From Candidatus Omnitrophota bacterium (GTDB lineage: Bacteria > Hinthialibacterota > Hinthialibacteria > Hinthialibacterales > Hinthialibacteraceae), in assembly GCA_040755155.1 (NCBI GenBank), contig JBFMBP010000144.1:1-64000 (forward strand): 64,000 bases of DNA, read 5' to 3'. Of the stretch, positions 16,879 through 25,585 are shown in pieces (position 1 is the stretch's first letter; each line of letters begins with the position of its first letter). The notes under the pieces are model-generated. The model saw nothing but the letters and a program-made list of their open reading frames with translations, searched no databases and had not been told where the DNA came from. A program made the translations under genes and the position numbers.

Positions 16879-17490
16879 ATGCCAGAAACATCAAAACAGA
16901 ATCCTTCCGATTCCGTCCATTCCGATCAAAAATGTAAATGGATCGTTCCGCCAGGATTACATAAGGCAGTCAATGATTTTGTTTATCTCTATGAACTACT
17001 TTATTCATCGCAAAGACACAATCTTTCCAATCGAAGGCCGCTGATGATTATCGGCGATAGCGGCGTTGGAAAATCTCTTTTTACGGATATTTTTGAAAAA
17101 TTGCATCGGCTAGATTACCCCTCCTCCAAAATACAAACTCTTAATTGTGCAGCATTTCCAAAAGACTTAATTCTTGCAGAATTGTTCGGCTATAAAAAGG
17201 GCGCATTCACTGGAGCGATTAAAGATAAAGTAGGATTATTGAAAACTGCCGACGGAGGTTTGGTCATTCTCGAAGAAATTGGAGAACTAACCGAACCGGA
17301 TCAAGCCAAGTTGCTTACCTTTTTGGAAAATGGCGGTAGATATTACCCCGTGGGCAGCACAAAGGAAGAACAAACGAATGTTGATATAATAAGCATTACA
17401 AACCAACCCCAAAATAAGTTCCGCCATGATTTTTGGAATCGTTTTTTTCAATTCATGGCAAGATGGTATTATCATTTCTCAAAACAATAA
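16879..17490 (+). pseudogene. Truncated sigma-54 activator AAA+ domain
   Basis: A 203-codon frame encoding most of an NtrC-like AAA+ domain without receiver or DNA-binding parts. Visible motifs are Walker A GDSGVGKS, the sigma-54-contacting loop GAFTGA and a Walker-B-like LEEIGEL. It breaks off at FRHDFWNRFFQF, in the arginine-finger region; the lid subdomain and Fis-type HTH are missing. An ISL3-like transposase relic follows directly, so the gene was probably cut by an insertion or deletion. If translated it could still bind nucleotide, but transcription activation is unlikely. Confidence 0.7.
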
Positions 17491-17534
17491 CTCGGATGTA
17501 GTCCAATATCGAGGGAAAATTATTCGCCTCTTCG

Positions 17535-17725
17535 CTATTTCGTGTGGATAGAGGGTCCAACCGGCGGCAGGTTGAACTCTAATTTGGCTCCGATCAGATA
17601 AATCATGGTGATGAAATTCTTGACGTTTCGGAATCCCCGCGAGTGGGCTTTCGCCGCTTGGATCAAACTATTCATTCCTTGCACGACGCGCTCTCCGAAG
17701 ACGCCAAACACGGCTTTACCGGAAA
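17535..17725 (-). pseudogene. ISL3-like transposase C-terminal relic
   Basis: The minus strand encodes the end of an ISL3-type transposase: VVQGMNSLIQAAKAHSRG, then FRNVKNFITMIYLIGAKL, and a stop at 17535. The family usually ends with this NSLIQxAKxxARGYR pattern. Only about 60 residues remain and the catalytic core is absent. It abuts the truncated sigma-54 AAA+ gene. No terminal inverted repeats were identified. Confidence 0.7.
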
Positions 17726-18531
17726 CGGCTTCGCTTTCATCAACAACGCCTTCGTTTGAACCATGCCGATGCGAGGCTCGCCGCTATCGATGAGAACCTC
17801 TTTCATCTTCACTACGCTTTGGTTTTCATCCACGGCGTCAAGGGCTACCGGTGAGCGCTCAAGGTTGAGCCATTCGGTTTGGTCTTTATTTTCAACGAAG
17901 TCAAAGACCTTTTCAATGGCTTTTTCCTGAGAATTGGCGGCAAGTACGAATATTGTCATAGAGAGAGAGAACAGCGGATTTTTTCAACATGATTTCTTCC
18001 TTTATCCCCCATCGCCGATGCAAGAGGAATGCATAATGCGTTTGTTATATTTGTTTATGCGAATTATTATATGGTTAGCATTGCGGATGGAAGAGAGAAA
18101 ACCCCCTATATAAACAAAAATATATATTAATTATCTATAATACGCCGTTCACCAATACAATAACCCATTATGCTGCATCTGTCAAGAAAAAAATGATTAA
18201 AATTTAATTATGATTAAAAAAGATAGACAAGTAATAATAATCATTATGAAAGTAGGTTATTTTATGAAGATCCATTAATGTAGATAAAAATCGGCTTCGT
18301 TAGAAAGAATAAGCGCTCGAATACCCTATAATCCTTAATATGACGTTCAAGAAGTTTTATACTATTCTTATTTCCGTTAGAGAGTTACGCCCTACCCTTT
18401 TCATTCCGGCCAAAGTCCAAGTATTATGGACATATTCGCTGGGAAATGAACGCTGAGCCGCACGATGGACGGCATGGCGCGCCGCAAATTCCGGGTCTCT
18501 CGCCCCATATTTATTGCATGGAGAAGAATTC
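17726..18531. other. Degraded region and AT-rich intergenic
   Basis: A 95-codon minus-strand frame (17672-17959) begins MTIFVLAANSQEKAIEKVFD but runs into the transposase relic; I do not recognise it and treat it as a probable gene fragment. The stretch from 17960 to 18530 is AT-rich and shows no gene. It should hold the promoter of the BNR-repeat gene. Confidence 0.5.
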
Positions 18532-21015
18532 ATGAATCGCATTCGCACTATCGCCGGACTTCTTTGTCTCCTTCCGATCCTGCCGATCCTTGGCGTTTTG
18601 GCTCCCGGCGCGATGGCTCAATCGAAGGGATGGTCGGAAGAGAAATACCTGGCTCGGGAATCCACGCTCGCTATGCGAGTCCAAGCGCCCGCCATCGCAG
18701 CGGAAGGCGACAACGTGTACGCCGTGTATGTCCAACGCAGCCTGAAATTCATCGCTTCCCGCGACCGAGGCAAAACCTGGAGCCAACCCATGGATTTGGC
18801 GAAGGAATTGAACGATTGCAGTTCTCCCGCCCTCGCCGTCGTTGGGACGAAACTCGTGGCCGCCGCGGCCGCCAGAGTGGAAACCAACGGCGTGATCGCC
18901 TATCAGCTCTTTTCCTTGGAAAGCGCCGACAAGGGCGCCTCGTGGTCGAAAACTCAAAAAATCCGGACCAGCCGCGACGACGCCTTTTCGCCCCGCTTCC
19001 TCGTCCTCGGAAACCAGGCCAAATTGCTATGGATGGAATCGCCTCTCTCGGAACTTCTCGGCAAACTGGGCGCCCGCGAAGCAATCAATTTCAATCCCCA
19101 ATCGGTAGATGCGCTCGTCGATATGCGCATTCCAGAAGGCGCTTTGAAAGACAAACTTCGCCAGACGCAATCCAAATTCTATGTTTCTACCTACAATTCC
19201 CAATCCGGCACTTACGCTGATCCCAACTCTCTCGATACGATTTTCAGCGAATGGCTGCCTTACGTCTTCGGCATTTACGGCCCCATCGACAATAGCCTCT
19301 ACGTCGTCGCCAACGTCAATACCGACATCAATATTTACGAAAGCAAGGTCGAAGGCGCCCAATGGTCCAAGTATTACCAGGATAAAGAAAATTTTAATTC
19401 GAAAATGATGCTCGACTTGCAAATCATCGGCGGCGAATGGATATCAACCTGGATCCGGCGCGATCCCTATCAACAGATTCCCATCAACTTCCGCGCCGGG
19501 AAAAATGGAAAAGACATCGCGCTTTCCCCCCCGCATTACGTGCGCGCCGTTCCGCGAATGGCCTTTCATGACGGCGTCTACCACATCATTTGGGAAGCGG
19601 GAAACAAGGAAGAGAGCTGGATCGCATACCTGCGCACGGACAAAGTCACCCCCACATCCAAAGTCGTTCAACCTTCGTCCCCCGATCTGATCGAACGCTC
19701 TACCATTTTCCAATGGGAAGGAAACGACAATATCTCGGCCACGGAACGCCTTGTCTATTCTTTCATGTACGGCGATAAACCCTGGTCGTCGATTCAATCC
19801 GAGACTTCAACCAATCTGAAAACGCCGCCCGACGGCGAATATATCTTCAAAGTCCGCGCCGAAGACGTGGCGGGCAATATCCAGGAACCCCCGGCGCAGT
19901 ATGCATTCAATACTTTCAAATCCGCCCCAGAGACGGTAATCGTCAACGCTCCACCGGCGGACCAACCCTTAAACAGCCGCGAAGCGGAAGTTGCTTTCAC
20001 TGGCGAGGATAATTCCGACGATCCTAAAGTACTGGAATACTCCGCCCAGACCGACGGCGGCCCCTGGACGGAATTCGCCAAAGGCGACAAGCATATCTTC
20101 GCCAATCTGGCTAATGGCCAACACGTTTTGCGCCTAAAAATGCGCGACAGCCGAGGCAACGAAGATCCCACTCCCGCCGAAACCTCCGTTACGATTAAAG
20201 TAAAGATGGAAGTTGTCCTGCAATCCACGCCGCCGCTCTTTTCCAAAGATCAAACCGACGAATTCGCATGGGCGGCGAAAGACGATCAGGGCAATCCAAT
20301 CAAACTGAAATACTTATACCAGTTGGACAAGGATGAAACCAAAGAACTCACTGAGGAGAAAGTGGTATTTTCCGATTTGAAGGAAGGCCGCCATCAAATC
20401 GCGGTTTGGGGCAAAGACGCTTCCGGCGATGAATCGGCCAAAGTCCATTATCAATGGACCGTCGACTGCACTCCCCCCGAAACCGAAGCTTCCTTCTCCA
20501 AGGAATATACCGCCACGAAATTTCCTCTGATCTCCCTGAAATTGACGGACCCCGATCTAGAAGATGGAACGTCGCCGCCGACGCCGGTGAAATGCCAATA
20601 TCGCATCAACAAAGGCGAATGGCAGCCCTTCGATCATGAAGGCGCCATCTGGCCTGCAAGCATCGCGCTGCATTTCTATTCCTGGGGCTATATCGTCCAA
20701 CTGAGAGCCGTAGACGCCGCCGGCAATATCGATGACGCGCCGGACGCCGTCGATTTGCGCATCTTTTCGCGCACCAATCCTTACGTTTTCTATACGGTCG
20801 TCGCCATCCTGGCCATCGCTGTTCTGTTGATTCTGAAAGCGATCTTAGGCCGCTTCTTCGAGAAAAAACCCACTCGCATCCCCGCTCCAGCGGCGGCTTT
20901 CGATGCAGCGAGCGATAGCGATTCCTTCGCCAAGGGAAGCATGGATGAGCCGACAACCACGACGACGACGTCCAAATTTTCTTTCGACGACGATGACGAC
21001 GATTTGTATAAATAA
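18532..21015 (+). CDS. Membrane-anchored BNR-repeat/Ig-like surface protein with acidic tail
   Basis: An 827-residue surface protein; I know no characterised match. The ATG at 18532 follows GGAGAAG and opens a signal peptide ending GAMAQ. The N-terminal ~350 residues contain Asp-box/BNR-type repeats (SRDRGKTWS, SADKGASWS), as in sialidase-like propellers. Three or four Ig-like/fibronectin-like modules follow, with recurring D-x-x-GN (DVAGNIQEPP, DSRGNEDPTP, DAAGNIDDAP). A transmembrane helix (about 746-770, VFYTVVAILAIAVLLILKAI) anchors the protein, leaving a cytoplasmic tail with a Thr run and a run of Asp residues. No sialidase catalytic arginine triad was recognised. A strong terminator follows at 21099. 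Confidence 0.8.
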   Translation: MNRIRTIAGLLCLLPILPILGVLAPGAMAQSKGWSEEKYLARESTLAMRVQAPAIAAEGDNVYAVYVQRSLKFIASRDRGKTWSQPMDLAKELNDCSSPALAVVGTKLVAAAAARVETNGVIAYQLFSLESADKGASWSKTQKIRTSRDDAFSPRFLVLGNQAKLLWMESPLSELLGKLGAREAINFNPQSVDALVDMRIPEGALKDKLRQTQSKFYVSTYNSQSGTYADPNSLDTIFSEWLPYVFGIYGPIDNSLYVVANVNTDINIYESKVEGAQWSKYYQDKENFNSKMMLDLQIIGGEWISTWIRRDPYQQIPINFRAGKNGKDIALSPPHYVRAVPRMAFHDGVYHIIWEAGNKEESWIAYLRTDKVTPTSKVVQPSSPDLIERSTIFQWEGNDNISATERLVYSFMYGDKPWSSIQSETSTNLKTPPDGEYIFKVRAEDVAGNIQEPPAQYAFNTFKSAPETVIVNAPPADQPLNSREAEVAFTGEDNSDDPKVLEYSAQTDGGPWTEFAKGDKHIFANLANGQHVLRLKMRDSRGNEDPTPAETSVTIKVKMEVVLQSTPPLFSKDQTDEFAWAAKDDQGNPIKLKYLYQLDKDETKELTEEKVVFSDLKEGRHQIAVWGKDASGDESAKVHYQWTVDCTPPETEASFSKEYTATKFPLISLKLTDPDLEDGTSPPTPVKCQYRINKGEWQPFDHEGAIWPASIALHFYSWGYIVQLRAVDAAGNIDDAPDAVDLRIFSRTNPYVFYTVVAILAIAVLLILKAILGRFFEKKPTRIPAPAAAFDAASDSDSFAKGSMDEPTTTTTTSKFSFDDDDDDLYK

Positions 21016-21098
21016 CTCATGGAACGCATTTCCATCTCCACCCCCTCTGCGAGAGAGAATGGGTGAGATATTAAGTCTATCCATATCAGAGAAAGAAG

Positions 21099-21123
21099 AA
21101 TGGGGCGAGTTTTTCGCCCCATT
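21099..21123 (+). terminator. Rho-independent terminator after BNR-repeat gene
   Basis: A perfect 10-bp stem (AATGGGGCGA/TCGCCCCATT) with a 5-base loop, followed by GTTTTTA. It sits 84 bases after the stop codon of the BNR-repeat gene, on the same strand. Confidence 0.85.
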
Positions 21124-21433
21124 GTTTTTAACGGATATTACAAATCGCTGGATCAAACATCCCAATCCATCCTGCCATCCTCGATTTCTCTATTGTTGTG
21201 GAAAATGCGCTTATCTTTGGTGGGGACGCTCTCTTCGCCCGATCGATCGGCGGAATCTTCAGCGAAGCGGCGAAACGCAAAGAAATCGAAAACATCCGAA
21301 CGAAAATTTTCATCCTGCCGGATTAAACCCTACAATGCCCCGGTCACAGAGCCTAACTAACGCAGACATCAAAAAAACGCTGATTCGTATTTTTGAGTTT
21401 TTTAACTAAATTTGATTGTCGTTCTATCCCTTT
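21124..21433. other. Gap with a possible gene relic
   Basis: No intact gene. In one plus-strand frame about 21153-21327 reads ...ILDFSIVVENALIFGGDALF and on to a stop, which vaguely recalls the C-terminal part of ROK-family proteins (IVIGGG...LF.PI), but the conserved Gly cluster is poor. It is recorded as a possible relic only. Confidence 0.3.
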
Positions 21434-21943
21434 CTATTTTTCTCTTAAAGGGCGTTTACTTTTTGTTTTTTTCGCCTTGGCAACGCTTTTTTCTTTTATA
21501 ACTTTCAGTAATTTCCTTTTATAAATTTCTGCAAAATTGACAGAAGGCAGAACGTAATCTTTTAAAGGCCCTTGGCCTAATATTTGACCAAGAACTCCTC
21601 TCGCGATTCCATAAAGCATCGCTGCCGGATTTAACGGTAACAGTTTATTTCTTAAGTCCTCGCTCGTCTCCGGTTTTATGGAAAATACACCAAATAATTC
21701 AAGGGAATATTTTAAAGGTGTTGGTTTATCTCTATCCTCGATACCTAAATTTACTGTTAAATTGGAATAGAGTTCATTTTTTTCGTCTATGGGACTTACG
21801 TAAAAGTCGATATCCGGATCGATCATTTTAATATCCGATAAGATTGTCGATTCCTCTTTCCCTCTGAAATAAATCGGATTAAATTCGACATGAATTTTCG
21901 TCACCAGATAATGAACAATTTGTAAATCGGCTTGAATGCTCAT
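21434..21943 (-). CDS. SecB-like chaperone of a toxin-antitoxin-chaperone operon
   Basis: A 169-residue SecB-like protein. The diagnostic region is near the C-terminus: a hydrophobic LELFGVFSI strand, an LNPAAMLYGIARGVLG helix where SecB has its CP..LFP.AR motif, and VLPSVNFAEIY, matching the LPPVNF strand of SecB. A lysine-rich tail follows. Its ATG overlaps the stop of the upstream HTH gene (ATGA), so the two are coupled. In toxin-antitoxin-chaperone (TAC) systems such a SecB paralogue folds and protects the aggregation-prone antitoxin. That role fits here because a (broken) HigB-like toxin gene precedes the antitoxin. Confidence 0.8.
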   Translation of the reverse strand: MSIQADLQIVHYLVTKIHVEFNPIYFRGKEESTILSDIKMIDPDIDFYVSPIDEKNELYSNLTVNLGIEDRDKPTPLKYSLELFGVFSIKPETSEDLRNKLLPLNPAAMLYGIARGVLGQILGQGPLKDYVLPSVNFAEIYKRKLLKVIKEKSVAKAKKTKSKRPLREK

Positions 21944-22389
21944 GCGGCTTTATGGTATTCCTCTTCAGAATTCGCGATTTTTTTATTTTCTTCGATGGAT
22001 AGTGGCAGATTTAAATTTTTAAAAAAAGGAATTATACGCGATTCATCGAATTCGAAACGTGTCTGTGGCGCTTGATTCCTATCAATGGAATCATCCTTAG
22101 CAGATAAAGGTTTGAAATCGACGGTCAACTCCAAACCTAAAGCGACGCTGATTTGGACGGCTGTCGAAAACGTTAAGTTGCTTGCGCCTTTTAAAATTCG
22201 GGTGATGAATGGCGGTTTTTTTCCCATTCTACGCGCGAGTTCACTGCGAGAAATTTTTTGTTTTTCCATTTCGATGGCAATGCGGTTGCTTAAATCAAGC
22301 AATACTCCTTCCAAAATAAATTCCGGATCCTCTCGATATTCTTCCAGTTGGGCGTCGAACCATTCTTGCATGGTTTGATTTTCATTCAT
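21940..22389 (-). CDS. XRE-family (HigA-like) antitoxin of TAC operon
   Basis: A 149-residue antitoxin. The ATG at 22389 (MNENQTMQEW) is chosen because it overlaps the ancestral stop codon of the toxin gene; a longer frame to 22482 is actually the toxin's region. A central XRE helix-turn-helix is clear: ISRSELARRMGKKPPFITRI and then LTFSTAVQISVALGLEL. The C-terminal ~50 residues (FEFDESRIIPFFKNL...) would correspond to the chaperone-addiction segment that requires the SecB-like partner. It should repress its own operon through the HTH. The toxin is disrupted, so the pair may now be an orphan antitoxin with its chaperone. Confidence 0.85.
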   Translation of the reverse strand: MNENQTMQEWFDAQLEEYREDPEFILEGVLLDLSNRIAIEMEKQKISRSELARRMGKKPPFITRILKGASNLTFSTAVQISVALGLELTVDFKPLSAKDDSIDRNQAPQTRFEFDESRIIPFFKNLNLPLSIEENKKIANSEEEYHKAA

Positions 22390-23001
22390 GATGCTGCGCT
22401 CCTGTAGTATATTCATTTCGCCATTCTTTGGCTCTGCGAAGGTCTTCGGGATTTGCTTTATCTCTCTTTTTGATACATCCATTCGTAAGAATAAATTTCT
22501 TTCCTCCGAGGCTCTTGCAAAATGAATAAAATCTATCCTTAAATTCTCCCCCCAAGTTTTGGAGGAGTTAGATCCCCCAAGCCTGTGTCATTTCGAGCGA
22601 TAGCGAGAAATCTTAAAATTCTCCCCCCAAGCTTGGGGGGAGTTAGAGGGGGGTTGATTTTTTTAGACTTATCTCAACCCCCTCCTAACCTCCCCCAAGC
22701 TTGGGGGAGGAATTATGGAGTTTTGCAAGAGGCTCCTCCATTAAAGAAAAAACCATAGAGACGAATCTGGTGTGCTTTTATAGCATAAATTTGATCGCCT
22801 TCATGATTAAAATTCTCTGAATTATAGGGAATAAAATCGGTTTGAGAAAAACGTTCAATGCGCTTAATGATCTTTTTTAAAATCGGATTCTCGACTCTTT
22901 TTCAACTCATCCAAAAATTCTTTGATTGGAGAAACGATCATTTCTTCCTTCCGTAGTGAAAAGAAGGATATCTTTCCAGATATTATCGTCTCTTTTATCA
23001 T
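22382..23001 (-). pseudogene. HigB/Gp49-like toxin gene broken by frameshift and MITE
   Basis: Reading from the ATG at 23001: MIKETIISGKISFFSLRKEE, then VSPIKEFLDELKKSR, the usual N-terminus of Gp49/HigB RelE-fold toxins. At a TTTTAAAAAAG run (about 22878) one extra base shifts the frame; the following frame gives IIKRIERFSQTDF and GDQIYAIKAHQIRLYGFFFN. There a 228-bp MITE (22508-22735) interrupts the gene. Beyond it the frame resumes as GGKKFILTNGCIKKRD and ends NPEDLRRAKEWRNEY, stop at 22382, overlapping the antitoxin start. The rejoined sequence is a complete RelE-fold toxin. With two lesions, toxin production should be abolished. Confidence 0.85.
22508..22735. mobile_element. MITE copy 1 (228 bp), inserted in toxin gene
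   Basis: A non-coding element bounded by near-perfect 15-bp inverted ends (GAGGCTCTTGCAAAA and, read from the other side, GAGCCTCTTGCAAAA). The flanks repeat CTCC (or CCTCC), a 4-5 bp target duplication. Its interior contains palindromic blocks around aagcttggggg. Removing the element plus one target copy rejoins the toxin reading frame. No transposase lies inside, so it depends on an enzyme encoded elsewhere. Confidence 0.85.
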
Positions 23002-23173
23002 ACTTTTAACATAAAAGTTAAAGAAGTCAAGGAAGATTATGGCTCTTCTCAAAAAATTTTAAACTCGCCTCAAATCAATCTCCAAAAAGTAGGATGCTTT
23101 TTTATCATATATTCACGCTTCCAAAAAGTGAAACCTTATCAATTTCACTCTATTAATAAAATTTTCACCGTAT
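23002..23173. promoter_or_regulatory. Upstream region of TAC operon
   Basis: A short AT-rich non-coding stretch between the toxin start and MITE copy 2. It should contain the operon promoter and the antitoxin operator, but I could not pick a clear -35/-10 pair or palindrome. Confidence 0.3.
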
Positions 23174-23494
23174 GAGCCTCTTGCAAAACTCCATAATTCC
23201 TCCCCCAAGCTTGGGGGAGGTTAGGAGGCAATGTCATTAAGTTAAGACATAACGTGACGAAATTCCATTCCCTCGCCCTCTGGGAGAGGGTTAGGGTGAG
23301 GGATTTTAAATTCAACAAATTCATGCTATTAGATTTGTTGATATTTTCGATTAAGGAATTAGTCTATCCTTAACTTAACGACATTGGGTTAGGAGGGGGT
23401 TGCTTTAAGTCTAACATAATCAACCCCCCTCTAACTCCCCCCAAGCTTGGGGGGAGAATTTAAAAGCGGATTTTATTAATTTTGCAAGAGCCTC
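23174..23494. mobile_element. MITE copy 2, opposite orientation, carrying a nested element
   Basis: A second copy of the MITE at 22508-22735, inverted relative to it. The ends are GAGCCTCTTGCAAAA on the left and, read inwards from the right, GAGGCTCTTGCAAAA. It is flanked by CGTAT on both sides (23169-23173 and 23495-23499), a 5-bp target duplication. It is longer than copy 1 because another element is inserted at 23229-23386. Confidence 0.88.
23229..23386. mobile_element. Nested IS4-like MITE (158 bp) inside MITE copy 2
   Basis: This element has 18-bp inverted ends differing at one base (CAATGTCATTAAGTTAAG on the left; CAATGTCGTTAAGTTAAG read from the right). It is flanked by a perfect 10-bp direct repeat GGTTAGGAGG (23219-23228 and 23387-23396), which occurs once at the same place in MITE copy 1. 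Ends with TTAAGTTAAG and a target duplication near 10 bp resemble IS4-family elements (inference). It encodes nothing. Confidence 0.88.
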
Positions 23495-23591
23495 CGTATT
23501 TTTATTCATTTAACCATATTAGAAGCAAAAGGTTAAAGTATTTTTACTAGAATAGAAAGGTATTGGTTTTAAAAACAAACATCGAATGCAA

Positions 23592-24008
23592 CTACAGCAG
23601 GATGAAGGAGGCGATTTCGAGGAGGTCGTTTTTGCGGAAGGGTTTGGAGAGGTAGTAGCGGACGCCGAGTTCTAAACTTTGTTTGCGGGAATCTTCGTTG
23701 GGGTGGGCGGTGATCATGATGATTTTGCTGGAGGGTTTTTGGCGCCGCACCTGTTCGGCGAATTCCAGGCCGTTGAGGCGGGGCATATTTTTATCGACGA
23801 TCAGGAAGTCGAAATCTTCGCCGATGGCTCGGCTTACGGCTTTCGTCGGATCGGTGATCCGCGTCACTTTGCAGCCCTGAAGCGTTAACACTTCGTCGAT
23901 CGCTTCCGCGTAATCGTCATCGTCATCCACAACCAGAACATTTCTTCCTGCGAGGAGGTCCTTCACCAAGCGATCTCCATTGCAATTCAAGTCATGATCG
24001 TGGATCAT
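23592..24008 (-). CDS. Stand-alone receiver-domain response regulator
   Basis: A 138-residue protein made of a single CheY-like receiver. Acidic pocket residues lie in LVVDDDDDYAE (about 26-34), the phosphoacceptor is D72 (FLIVDKNMPRLNG), and the switch Thr and Lys are in MITAH and YYLSKPF. No output domain is attached, so it would act by protein contact or phosphotransfer. It is the last gene of the minus-strand cluster with the PAS kinase and two NtrC-like regulators, 152 bases downstream of the nearest one, so it may be read from the same transcript. Confidence 0.88.
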   Translation of the reverse strand: MIHDHDLNCNGDRLVKDLLAGRNVLVVDDDDDYAEAIDEVLTLQGCKVTRITDPTKAVSRAIGEDFDFLIVDKNMPRLNGLEFAEQVRRQKPSSKIIMITAHPNEDSRKQSLELGVRYYLSKPFRKNDLLEIASFILL

Positions 24009-24160
24009 GGTTCGCCTCTCGTATCGTTGCCCGGCGCCGCCCCAAGGGATATAATTCGCGCAAATCGCTCCCGTTGTTTCGATCTCCTGGTCTTTCGATG
24101 ATGTCAGGCCGATGGCGTATTCCCAGAGGAAATATTAAGCATATTGCGTGCCAAGAGATT

Positions 24161-25585
24161 TTAATCTGAAGTTAGGGAGGGAATTTCGCTTTCCGGCGCA
24201 TCGGTTTGATTCAATTTGGGAATCCGGCGGTATAACGAACTGCGCGACAAACCTAGCACTCGCGCCGCTTCTTCTTTGTTCCCGTTTACGCTGTTTAACG
24301 TCCGCCGGATGATTTCCAGTTCGGCGTCGTCCAGCGTCGTTCCGATGGGAATAACGATGTTATTGCCGTTGTTTACTGGTCTTACGTCGGATCTATACAG
24401 AGAGGGCGTTCGATCCTGCCTTATCTCTTCCGGCAGATCGCGCAAAGATACGGAAGATCCCGCCGCGAAGATGCAGGCGTGTTCCACAGCGTGCTGCAAC
24501 TCTCTCACGTTGCCCGGCCAGGAATAGGTAAAAAATAAATCCATAACGTCGTTGGAAAAATGCTCCAGCGTTTTTCCCGTCTCTTCGCTGTACCGTTTCA
24601 GAAACGCTTGTGCCAGAATCGGGATGTCTTCGCGCCTTTCCCGCAACGGGCAGATGGGAATCTGGACTACCCGCAAACGATAATAAAGGTCTTCCCGGAA
24701 CTTATGCTCCGAAATCCGTTGCTGCAGGTCTTTGTTGGTCGCCGCAATCACTCGCACGTCCAGGTGAATCGTGGCGCTGCTGCCTACGCGCTCCAGTTCG
24801 GAATCTTGCAGCACGCGCAGAAGCCTTTGCTGGGCGCTGGCGGACATCTCTCCAATTTCATTTAGAAAAATGGAACCGCCGTCGGCCAGTTCGAACCGAC
24901 CTTTGCGGTCTTTGATGGCGCCTGTAAAAGAGCCTCGAATATGCCCGAACAGTTCCGATTCCAGCAGGGATTCGGGCAGGGAAGCGCAGTCCACTTTAAT
25001 AAGAGGCTTGTTATGCCGCCGGCTCTGTTCGTGGATCTCCTGCGCCACTTGATCCTTGCCGGTTCCCGTCTCGCCGGTGATGAGCACGGTGCTGCGCGTC
25101 GGCGCCACCTGCTCGATGATGTGGAAGATGCGCTGCATGGCGGGGGATTTGCCCAAAAGGCGGCCGGAATAGCGCGCCACCTGCCGCCGCCACTCCTCCC
25201 GCTCTTCCACTAACTTCTTTTGTTCGAGAGCGCGATCTACGACGACGCGAAGTTCTTTAAGCCGGACGGGTTTGGTGATGTAATCCGCCGCCCCCAAGCG
25301 CATAGCTTCCACGGCGGTATCGACTTCGTTCAAGCCTGTCAGCATTAATACTTGCGTATCCGGTTTAATCTCCTTGATGTGTCTCAATACCTCGATGCCG
25401 TCTGCGCCGGGGAGCAAAATATCGCAAGTTACAAGATCAATATCGTGCAAAGAAAAAAGTTCGATGGCCTTCTCGCCGCTCTCCGCTTCGAGAAATTCAT
25501 ATCCTTTCCCCTCCAACGATTCCCTCACTACTTCGCGGGAAGAAGCGTCGTCGTCGATAATCAGGATGGTTCGCATGACCGCCAC
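24161..25585 (-). CDS. NtrC-family sigma-54 response regulator (copy 1)
   Basis: A 474-residue regulator with receiver (1-120; phosphoacceptor D55, K105), AAA+ sigma-54 interaction domain (145-385) and Fis-type HTH (about 425-460, NKEEAARVLGLSRSSLYRR). Walker A GETGTGKD (171-178), the sigma-54 loop GSFTGA (218-223) and arginine fingers R297 and R303 are present. Walker B reads FLNEIGE, with N242 in place of the usual Asp but E243 kept. The start is GTG with GAGGAG upstream; an ATG lies three codons later. The start overlaps the stop of the upstream paralogue by one base. It probably activates sigma-54 promoters in response to the PAS kinase encoded two genes upstream. Confidence 0.9.
   Translation of the reverse strand: MAVMRTILIIDDDASSREVVRESLEGKGYEFLEAESGEKAIELFSLHDIDLVTCDILLPGADGIEVLRHIKEIKPDTQVLMLTGLNEVDTAVEAMRLGAADYITKPVRLKELRVVVDRALEQKKLVEEREEWRRQVARYSGRLLGKSPAMQRIFHIIEQVAPTRSTVLITGETGTGKDQVAQEIHEQSRRHNKPLIKVDCASLPESLLESELFGHIRGSFTGAIKDRKGRFELADGGSIFLNEIGEMSASAQQRLLRVLQDSELERVGSSATIHLDVRVIAATNKDLQQRISEHKFREDLYYRLRVVQIPICPLRERREDIPILAQAFLKRYSEETGKTLEHFSNDVMDLFFTYSWPGNVRELQHAVEHACIFAAGSSVSLRDLPEEIRQDRTPSLYRSDVRPVNNGNNIVIPIGTTLDDAELEIIRRTLNSVNGNKEEAARVLGLSRSSLYRRIPKLNQTDAPESEIPSLTSD

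Noticed and set aside
21153-21327. ROK-family protein relic
   Set aside because: The conserved Gly cluster is poor and no other ROK motifs are found upstream; too weak to annotate as a pseudogene.
22540-23460. Repeated aagcttggggg blocks as attenuators or terminators
   Set aside because: They lie inside two MITE copies with inverted ends and target duplications, so they are parts of the transposable element.
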